From Enhygromyxa salina (GTDB lineage: Bacteria > Myxococcota_A > Polyangia > Nannocystales > Nannocystaceae): a stretch of DNA of 64,000 nucleotides. The notes beneath the pieces are model-generated. The model was given only the letters and a program-made list of their open reading frames with translations. It did no database searches and was not told where the DNA came from. The stretch lies in assembly GCF_002994635.1 (NCBI RefSeq), contig NZ_PVNL01000124.1, positions 79,622 through 143,621 on the forward strand. Reading direction: 5' to 3'. Positions 57,618-64,000 of the stretch are shown in pieces. Each line of letters opens with the position of its first letter. Positions within the stretch are counted from its first letter, which is position 1. The translations under genes and the position numbers were made by a program.

Positions 57618-60600
57618 GTGACCCTGCATCGGCTCGAGATCGAGGCGCGTGGCGGGCTCGGTGATCCCCTGGCCGAGGCCACCCGTCAACGGTTGGACAC
57701 CTGGCTGCAGCTGCGCCCGCGGGCGTTGGCGACCCGTCGGGTGTATCACCTCGAGCTCGGCCTCGATGCGGACGAAGCCTCGCAGGTGCTGGCGGCGCTC
57801 GTCGATCCAGTCGCGGAGGTCGGGGCCGTGGGCATGTTGGACGACCCCGCTCACGCGGGCGAGCTGCCCTGGGTGCTGTCGATCGGGAGCTTGCCCGGGG
57901 TCACCGACGCGGTCGGGAGCTCGGTCGCCCGCGCGGCCGCCGACTGCGTCGGTCGTCCGCTGCGCGGCAACGTCTACAGCTCGATCCTGTATCTGTTCTG
58001 GGGCCTGGAGCGCGAGGCGATCGAGCGCGCCGCCAAGCAGCTGCTCTACAACCCGCTGATCCAGCGCATGAAGCTGGAGCTGGCCCCGCGCGCGCTCGAC
58101 CTCTCGGTCCCGCGTGCCGGCAGCTCAGCCCCGCCCGACGTCCACATCATCGCGCTGCGAGCGGCCGACGACGCCACGCTCGAGGCGATCTCGCGCGACG
58201 GGATGCTGGCCCTCTCGCTCACCGAGATGCGGGCGATCCAAGCTCACTTCACGCAGCTCGGGCGCGACCCGACCGACGCCGAGCTCGAGTGCCTGGCGCA
58301 GACCTGGTCCGAGCACTGCAAGCACAAGATCTTCGCGTCACCGATTCACTACACGGATCCGAGCGGCGCGCAGCGGGTGCTCGAGCGCGGTCTGTTTCGG
58401 GGCTACGTGCGGGCCGCGACCGAGACCATCGCCGCGCGTCGGCGCGAGCTGAGCGTCGATCCCGTCGGCGAAGACTTCCTGGTCTCGGTGTTCCACGACA
58501 ACGCGGGCGTCGTGCGCTTCACCAGCAGCGATCACCTCGTCTACAAGGTCGAGACCCATAACTCACCCTCGGCGCTCGATCCCTACGGCGGCGCGATGAC
58601 GGGCATCGTCGGGGTCAACCGCGACAGCTTTGGCACCGGGCTGGGCGCGGATCTGCTGACCAACGTGTGGGGCTATTGTTTTGGCGACCCGCGTGGGGAT
58701 CACAGCGAGCTGCCCGCGGGCCTCATGCACCCCCGGCGGATCCGCGATGGCGTTCACCATGGCGTGATCGACGGCGGCAACCAGTCGGGGATCCCCTACA
58801 GCCGCGGCTTCGAGCTGTTTGACCCTCGCTACACCGGCAAGCCGCTGGTCTACTGCGGCACGGTCGCGGCGATGCCGGTCTCGGTTCCGGGTCCCGACGG
58901 TGCGTCGCGGCCGACTCATGAAAAGCCGATCGCGGTCGGCGACAACATCGTGATGGTCGGCGGCCGGATCGGAAAAGATGGGATCCACGGCGCGACCTTC
59001 TCGAGCGTCGAGCTCGACGAGCAGTCGCCGGTCCAGGCCGTGCAGATCGGCGACCCGATCACGCAGAAGATGATGTGGGACTTTCTGACCGAAGCCCGCG
59101 ACCGCGGCCTGTTCTCGGGCATGACCGACAACGGCGCGGGTGGGCTGTCGAGCTCGGTCGGCGAGCTGGCCGAGGCCACGGGCGGGGCTCGCATCGATCT
59201 GGCGGCCGCGCCCGTGAAGTACCCGGGCCTCGCACCGTGGGAAATTTTAATCTCCGAGGCCCAAGAGCGGATGACCGTGGCGGTCCCGCCGAGTGAGCTC
59301 GACGCATTCTTGGCGCTCGCGCGCGGGCGTGAGGTCGAGGCCTCGGTCCTGGGCGTGTTCACCGACACTGGCCGGTTCGAGGTCAGCTACGGGCAAACCT
59401 CGGTCTGCGATCTCGGCCTCGCGTTTCTCCACGACGGCGTCCCGCTGCCCACGCTCGAGGCCCGCTGGAGCCCGCCTGCTCAGCCCGCGAGCGATCCCGC
59501 TGGGGCCCGCGCGCGGCTCGAGGCGCTCGACCCGGCCGGACTTGGCGCGGTGATCCTCGACTTGCTCGCGCGGCCCAACCTCGCCGCCAACGATGACCGC
59601 GCGCGCCACTACGATCACGAGGTCAAGGGCCTGAGCGTGATCAAGCCGCTGCTCGGGGTCCGCGGTGACGTCCCGGCCACCGCCACGGTCATGCGGGTCC
59701 GACATGGTCGCGACGAGGGCGTGGTGCTCGGTGAAGGCATCCACCCGTGGTACGCGGACGTCGACACCGACGCGATGGCCCGGGCCTGCGTCGACGAGGG
59801 GGTCCGCCGGGTCCTGTGCGCTGGGGCCCGGATCGATCGGATCGCGGCGCTCGACAATTTTTGCTGGCCCGACCCGATCCGCTCGGCCAAGACCCCCGAC
59901 GGCGAGCACAAGCTCGCGCAGCTGGTTCGCTGCTGCGAGGGGCTCTACGACGCGTGCGTGGCCTACGGGGTGCCGCTGATCAGCGGCAAGGACTCGATGA
60001 AGAACGACGCGTTCCTGGGTGGGGTCAAGATCTCGATCCCGCCGACGCTGCTGGTCAGCGTGATCGGCCAGACCAGCGACGTCGCGCGGAGCCTGAGCTT
60101 GGAGCCGCGCGGCGGCGAGGACCGCGTGTACCTGCTCGGCCCGACCGCGCTCGAGCTCGACGGCAGCGAGCTCGCGCGAGCGCTCGCGGATCGCGGTGAG
60201 CCGCTGCCCGCGACCGATGTCCCGCGCACCGATCTCGACGCGTGCTGGGCCCGGTACCGCGCCTTCGCCGAGCAGCGCGACGCCGGGCGGGTTCGCTCGG
60301 CCCACGTGTGTGGCCGCGGTGGATTGGCGCTGGCCCTGGCGCACATGCTGCTGGCCGGCGAGCGTGGGCTCGAGCTCGAGCTCGATGAGCTGGTGGCCAC
60401 CCATGAGCTCCCGATCGCGGCCGCGTTGCTGTCGGAGTCGACCGGTCGGATCGTGCTGACATGCGCCGCCGCCGAGGCGCCCGCGCTCGAGCAGGCGCTC
60501 GGGCCCCACGGGCTCGTCGCGCTGGGCCGGCTGTCGAGCGCGGGACCACCCGCGCTGCGCCTGCGAGCTGGCGGCGCCGGGTTCGAGCTCGAGCTGCCGC

Positions 60601-60647
60601 TCGCTCAGCTGCGCGGGCGCTTTGAGGAGGGACTTCATGGCATCTGA
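57618..60647 (+). CDS. purL: Phosphoribosylformylglycinamidine synthase, PurS-PurL type subunit
   Basis: A 1009-residue protein for step 4 of purine synthesis (FGAR to FGAM). Longer than small-type PurL (about 740): the N-terminal 200 residues look like two PurS-like modules fused in front. The synthase core has TWSEHCKHKIF, ETHNSPSALDPYGGAMTGI in outline, GMTDNGAGGLSSSVGE and ISGKDSMKND, which bind ATP and FGAR. The glutaminase is a separate gene (purQ) that overlaps by 11 bp. The GTG at 57618 is supported by GGAGG 8 nt upstream; earlier in-frame sequence has no bias. A fused PurS explains the absence of a purS gene here. Confidence 0.95.
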   Translation: MTLHRLEIEARGGLGDPLAEATRQRLDTWLQLRPRALATRRVYHLELGLDADEASQVLAALVDPVAEVGAVGMLDDPAHAGELPWVLSIGSLPGVTDAVGSSVARAAADCVGRPLRGNVYSSILYLFWGLEREAIERAAKQLLYNPLIQRMKLELAPRALDLSVPRAGSSAPPDVHIIALRAADDATLEAISRDGMLALSLTEMRAIQAHFTQLGRDPTDAELECLAQTWSEHCKHKIFASPIHYTDPSGAQRVLERGLFRGYVRAATETIAARRRELSVDPVGEDFLVSVFHDNAGVVRFTSSDHLVYKVETHNSPSALDPYGGAMTGIVGVNRDSFGTGLGADLLTNVWGYCFGDPRGDHSELPAGLMHPRRIRDGVHHGVIDGGNQSGIPYSRGFELFDPRYTGKPLVYCGTVAAMPVSVPGPDGASRPTHEKPIAVGDNIVMVGGRIGKDGIHGATFSSVELDEQSPVQAVQIGDPITQKMMWDFLTEARDRGLFSGMTDNGAGGLSSSVGELAEATGGARIDLAAAPVKYPGLAPWEILISEAQERMTVAVPPSELDAFLALARGREVEASVLGVFTDTGRFEVSYGQTSVCDLGLAFLHDGVPLPTLEARWSPPAQPASDPAGARARLEALDPAGLGAVILDLLARPNLAANDDRARHYDHEVKGLSVIKPLLGVRGDVPATATVMRVRHGRDEGVVLGEGIHPWYADVDTDAMARACVDEGVRRVLCAGARIDRIAALDNFCWPDPIRSAKTPDGEHKLAQLVRCCEGLYDACVAYGVPLISGKDSMKNDAFLGGVKISIPPTLLVSVIGQTSDVARSLSLEPRGGEDRVYLLGPTALELDGSELARALADRGEPLPATDVPRTDLDACWARYRAFAEQRDAGRVRSAHVCGRGGLALALAHMLLAGERGLELELDELVATHELPIAAALLSESTGRIVLTCAAAEAPALEQALGPHGLVALGRLSSAGPPALRLRAGGAGFELELPLAQLRGRFEEGLHGI

Positions 60648-61542
60648 TCCAGCAGGTCTGCTCACCGAGCTCGCCCCCGATCTCGATCCTCGCGCCGTCG
60701 CGGCCGTGCGCGTGCTGATCCCGACCGGCTATGGCCTCAACTGCGAGGCCGAGACGGCGGCCGCGTTCGAGCTGCTGGGCGCCCGGGTCGAGCGCGTCCA
60801 CGTCGCGGAGCTGCTCGACGATCCCAAGCGCCTGCACGGCTGCGCAATCCTGGCGTTCATCGGCGGGTTCTCGTTTGGCGATCACGTCGCCAGCGGCCGG
60901 GTGCTGGCCAACCGCCTCCGGTTTCGGCTCGGCGACGCGCTGGCCCGTCACGTCGCTGACGGTGGCCTGGCGATCGGCATGTGCAACGGGTTTCAGGTCA
61001 TGGCCAAGCTCGGTCTGCTGCCTGGGCCGCTGACCGGCGCCGACCCCAGCGATCAGCTGGCGCCGCAGCGGGTCTCGGTCGTGGGCAACGATCGGCTGGG
61101 CTACCGCGACGCGTGGGTGCGGATGCGCTGTGACCCCGACAGCCCGTGCGTGTGGACGCGCGGCCTCGATCTGATCGAGAGCCCGAGTCGTCACGGCGAG
61201 GGCAAGCTGGTGTTCGCGGACGACGAGATCCGTGCGCAGCTCGAGGCCGAGCACCGCGTCCCGGTTCGCTACGTCGACGACGCGGGCGCGCCGACCGAGC
61301 TGTGGCCAGCCAACCCCAGCGGCTCGCCCGGTGGGATCGCGGGGCTCTGCGACCGCAGCGGCCGTGTGTTCGGGTTGATGCCGCACCCCGAGGCGTTCCT
61401 CTACGCGGAGAATCATCCGCGCTGGCCCGCCCGCGACGACGCGCCCGCCCCACGCCACGGACTCGGCCTGCGCGTGTTCGCCAACGGCTTACGCGCTGCG
61501 CTGCAGGTGCGGCAAGCGGGTCAGAAGCCTGACCCGAGCTGA
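60637..61542 (+). CDS. purQ: Phosphoribosylformylglycinamidine synthase glutaminase subunit
   Basis: A 301-residue class I glutamine amidotransferase that supplies ammonia to PurL. Motifs: PTGYGLNCEAETAAAFELLG, GGFSFGDHVASG, nucleophile GMCNGFQVM (Cys116), and MPHPEAF (His250, Glu252) completing the triad. Start at 60637 with AGGAGG 6 nt upstream. It overlaps the end of purL by 11 bp, indicating coupling. Somewhat longer than small-type PurQ (about 225), resembling the glutaminase domain of large PurL. Its last codons run into a 25-bp direct repeat. Confidence 0.96.
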   Translation: MASDPAGLLTELAPDLDPRAVAAVRVLIPTGYGLNCEAETAAAFELLGARVERVHVAELLDDPKRLHGCAILAFIGGFSFGDHVASGRVLANRLRFRLGDALARHVADGGLAIGMCNGFQVMAKLGLLPGPLTGADPSDQLAPQRVSVVGNDRLGYRDAWVRMRCDPDSPCVWTRGLDLIESPSRHGEGKLVFADDEIRAQLEAEHRVPVRYVDDAGAPTELWPANPSGSPGGIAGLCDRSGRVFGLMPHPEAFLYAENHPRWPARDDAPAPRHGLGLRVFANGLRAALQVRQAGQKPDPS

Positions 61543-61620
61543 AAAAAGCCCGCTGCCAACGAGCGACTCGACTAGTCGAGGCGTCCGCAAGCGAATCAGA
61601 AGCCTGACCCGAGCTGAAAA
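61521..61620. repeat. 25-bp direct repeat with hairpin potential at purQ end
   Basis: Identical 25-bp copies at 61521-61545 and 61596-61620 (core AGAAGCCTGACCCGAGCTG), each after a GCAAGCG word and followed by AGCCCG. Each copy can form a stem CCGAGCTG/CAGCCCGG-like with a small A-rich loop and one mismatch. The first copy encodes the C-terminus and stop of purQ; the second is intergenic. Confidence 0.85.
61567..61580. promoter_or_regulatory. 14-bp palindrome, possible operator
   Basis: CTCGACTAGTCGAG is a perfect palindrome centred on CTAG, between the two direct-repeat copies and 68 bp before the start of the next gene. Placement suits a repressor site for that gene. Confidence 0.3.
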
Positions 61621-61647
61621 CAGCCCGGGGCTGTGGCAAGCTGGGGG

Positions 61648-63663
61648 ATGCCTATGAAGCCCGGCGTTGGTTCGGACCTCGAGGTCCTCAACCGGGGCTT
61701 CCTCCCTCGCTTGGGCGTGCTCGCGCTGTTGATCGTCGCCGCGCTCGCGGCGGCCGTGTGGTCGGGCACGCGCAAGCACGGCAGCGGCGAGCCAGAGCAG
61801 CGCCAGCGGCTGCTGGTCGTGAGCGGGGGCGACGTCGACTACTACACGCTGCTCGAGAAGGGCGGGTTCTCGATCGAGGTCGACAGCTTCGACGACTGGC
61901 AGGCGGCGGCCCGCGAGCTGCTGCCCGACAGCGAGGCCGACGGGCTGACGCTGGTGCTCGCGCTCGCCGATGAGCGCGGGTTTGGGTTTGTCGTGCTGGA
62001 GGGGCCCGGCCGGTTCGACTTCGAGGGCCTCGAGATCGAGCCCAGCGTCGACGAGATCGAGGACTTCGCGGCCCGCGACTACGCGGTGCTGAGCGTCGGT
62101 GACTTCAGCTTCCCCCACCGGCTCAGCGTCGACGCGGCTGGCGAGCTGCCGTTCATGCGGGTCCCCGGGTTCGGCACGCTCGAGGCGCTGTTTGGGCAGC
62201 CGGGGATCGGCGCCCGCGAGGATCCCGATCGACCGACGATCGAGGAGCTGCAGTACGAGGACGCGATCGAGCGGGCGCGCTGGATGTACGAGCGGCCCGC
62301 CAGCTTCGCCGCGGCGATCGAGCTCGCGCGTGCGGCGATCGATACCAGCCTCGCGCAAGATCCACGCGCGCCCGCGCTGGTCCCGAGCTTCGCGACCGGC
62401 TCCGCGGTCCCCACCCCCGACGGCGGCGCGCTGCTCGTGGACCACGACCTCGAGGTGTACAGCACCGACGCGAACAAGCTGGAGGTGCACGCGGGCGAGC
62501 AGCTGCGGCTGCGCTACCTGTCTGGATCCGCGCTCGAGAAATTGGTGGAGACCGGGGAGCTCGAGCCGGTGGACTGCCCCTCGCTCGCCGGCGGCGGCGT
62601 CGACATGCGGCGGCGTCCACGAGTCGAGGCCGCGATCGACGGCAGCGCGATCGCGATTCACACGCGCGCGGGCGAGGCCGAGATCTGGTGGAGGCTCGAT
62701 CGAGCCGGCTGCGAGTGGCGCGAGCAGGCGGGGGTGCCCTCGGTGCTCGGGGGCGTGCTCGCGCCTCAGCTCGGACTCGAGCGCTCGGATCAGCGCCTGC
62801 TCATGGCGCAGGTGAGCACGGACGAGCTGGGGACCTCGACGCTGCGCGCGTGGCTGCGGCCCGCGTCCGTGCGCGACGAGCCGGCTGGTCAAATCAACCC
62901 GGCCGGTCGGATCGCGCGGGTCGAGCTGAATGAGCACGAGCGGCGCGACGCGAGCGAGGACATGGCCGAGGCCGTCTCGCTGCTGCGCTTGCGTGAGCAC
63001 GTCTTCGAGGGGGTCGCGTTCGTCGACTCACGCCACGTCGCGCTGCTGTCCCGGGTCAGCGGAACCGACGAACACGCGCTCCACGTGGTGGACAGCGAGC
63101 GTCCTGGCGCCCACTTGCGGATCCCGTCGCTGTTCTTCGCCGACGGCCGCGGGCTGCAAGAGCTGGCCGTGCTCAGTCCGGCGTTGCTCGCTGTCACGAG
63201 CGCGGACTCGGGGTCGGACGCACGCTTCACGCATGGTCCACGCTTCGCGATCACGATCGAGGGCGACCCCGACGCCGAGCTGGTCGAGCTGGAGATCGGC
63301 GCCGCGGCGTGGCAGGCGTTCCTCGACGGACTCGATGAGCCGGGCGAGGCCGCGCTGTTCACCCTCACGCCCGAAGATCTGCGGGCCGAGACCCACCCGG
63401 CCGACGGCGTGTGGGACTTCACCGTGTCGACGCCCGCGGGCGCGCTGGCCCACGCGACGTCGGACTGGCCCGATGACAGCGAGATCGCGGTGCGCCTGTT
63501 CGCGGGCGGCCCCGAGCAGCGGCTGACCGACAACGACCTGCCCGACATGCTGCCGCGCTTCACCGCGGATGGTCGACACCTCGTGTATGTCTCGCTGCTG
63601 AAGACCGCGCTATCGCCCGACGCCTTCAGCGTTCCGCGGATCGTGGCCGTGCCCGCGCGCTGA
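61648..63663 (+). CDS. Membrane-anchored protein with propeller-like domain
   Basis: About 671 residues: a short cytoplasmic N-terminus, one transmembrane helix (about 22-42, FLPRLGVLALLIVAALAAAVW in outline) and a large extracytoplasmic part of beta-rich, acidic sequence. Late strands (SRHVALLSRVSGTDEHALHVV, MLPRFTADGRHLVYVS) recall TolB/WD40-like propeller blades. No catalytic motif. Start at 61648 or at 61654; the GGGGG just before 61648 is better spaced for 61654. Downstream of purQ but probably separately transcribed. Confidence 0.75.
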   Translation: MPMKPGVGSDLEVLNRGFLPRLGVLALLIVAALAAAVWSGTRKHGSGEPEQRQRLLVVSGGDVDYYTLLEKGGFSIEVDSFDDWQAAARELLPDSEADGLTLVLALADERGFGFVVLEGPGRFDFEGLEIEPSVDEIEDFAARDYAVLSVGDFSFPHRLSVDAAGELPFMRVPGFGTLEALFGQPGIGAREDPDRPTIEELQYEDAIERARWMYERPASFAAAIELARAAIDTSLAQDPRAPALVPSFATGSAVPTPDGGALLVDHDLEVYSTDANKLEVHAGEQLRLRYLSGSALEKLVETGELEPVDCPSLAGGGVDMRRRPRVEAAIDGSAIAIHTRAGEAEIWWRLDRAGCEWREQAGVPSVLGGVLAPQLGLERSDQRLLMAQVSTDELGTSTLRAWLRPASVRDEPAGQINPAGRIARVELNEHERRDASEDMAEAVSLLRLREHVFEGVAFVDSRHVALLSRVSGTDEHALHVVDSERPGAHLRIPSLFFADGRGLQELAVLSPALLAVTSADSGSDARFTHGPRFAITIEGDPDAELVELEIGAAAWQAFLDGLDEPGEAALFTLTPEDLRAETHPADGVWDFTVSTPAGALAHATSDWPDDSEIAVRLFAGGPEQRLTDNDLPDMLPRFTADGRHLVYVSLLKTALSPDAFSVPRIVAVPAR

Positions 63664-63840
63664 CGCCGGGCGCTCTGGAGCGCGATCAGGTTGGAGTCGC
63701 GTGGGCGCCGCGAGGTCCGGCGCTCACGAGCGGCGAGATGGCTCACAGCGCGCGAATACCGAGGAATTCTAGCCAAATGACGGCCATGAAAACTCGCACC
63801 GCGGGCTCGAATGTTCCCGCACGATGACCGTCCCGCTGGC

Positions 63841-64000
63841 GTGAAACGTACGACACTGCTGGCGCTTGCGATCGCTCTTCCCGCATGTCTCCCCGACCAA
63901 GGTGGCGACCCCGCAGACGTGGAGACCGGAACGGACGACGACGGGTCCGACGACGACCCGCCTGAGACGGGCGGGGACGGGGATGGCGATGGGGATGGAG
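63841..64000 (+). CDS. Lipoprotein with Gly-Asp linker, 3' end beyond window
   Basis: From a GTG at 63841: signal LLALAIALPAC with Cys16, an acidic stretch (DVETGTDDDGSDDD) and the beginning of a GDGDGDG run at the window edge. This matches the lipobox-plus-GD-linker layout of other lipoproteins in the window. The functional domain lies outside. The 177 bp upstream hold no gene. Confidence 0.75.
   Translation, partial: MKRTTLLALAIALPACLPDQGGDPADVETGTDDDGSDDDPPETGGDGDGDGDG

Overview
The window looks like a chromosomal segment of a high-GC, predatory-type myxobacterium, most likely from the Nannocystales group (Nannocystis, Enhygromyxa and Plesiocystis relatives). The reasons are the strong third-position GC bias, the density of lipoproteins, the acidic Gly-Asp linkers directly after lipobox cysteines (about 6.0, 9.5, 28.2, 54.9 and 64.0 kb), integrin-like FG-GAP proteins, a Ser/Thr kinase, and frequent GTG/TTG starts with GTGA stop-start overlaps. 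No rRNA, tRNA, CRISPR array, insertion sequence or phage gene was recognised.

Region by region. 1-4.7 kb: a leftward pair (LysM/peptidoglycan-binding protein, then a protein-arginine deiminase running off the left edge) diverges from a rightward gene with three copies of a WVEVELVDESG domain. This is the most unusual part of the window. 4.9-12.4 kb: PNGase F-like lipoprotein, POT-family peptide transporter, GAF protein, FG-GAP lipoprotein, orphan ExbD, DUF523 protein. 12.5-18.4 kb: unknown gene, Ser/Thr kinase, then a PPIase - HupE/UreJ - DUF3604 operon. 18.7-27.1 kb: FG-GAP repeat protein, small ORFs, Smr-domain protein, and two TerB/Coq4-like paralogues flanking a short-chain dehydrogenase and a PlsC acyltransferase, then a zinc-ribbon membrane protein. 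27.2-37.5 kb: mostly cell-envelope genes (P-domain lipoprotein with a very long GD linker, beta-propeller lipoprotein, AgmX/TonB-C-like lipoprotein, DUF4360 protein, thioredoxin lipoprotein), plus a methyltransferase, epoxide-hydrolase-like protein, PanE-like reductase and YhhN protein. 37.8-49.5 kb: helical-repeat protein, large secreted protein plus HEAT-type lipoprotein, ABC exporter pair, M13 metallopeptidase overlapping an acyl-CoA dehydrogenase. 49.5-64 kb: leuS, two VWA-type lipoprotein paralogues ending in a textbook terminator, winged-helix protein, purL-purQ, a membrane-anchored propeller-like protein and a truncated lipoprotein gene.

Housekeeping (leuS, purL, purQ) is interspersed with accessory envelope genes. 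The strongest candidate for an undescribed system is the left edge: an animal/cyanobacterial-type PAD with all four catalytic residues (Asp508, His615, Asp617, Cys843), translationally close to a LysM protein and next to a repeat protein of a type I associate with contractile-injection (T6SS/eCIS) cargo loci. The delivery interpretation is inference; the PAD identification is supported directly by sequence motifs.
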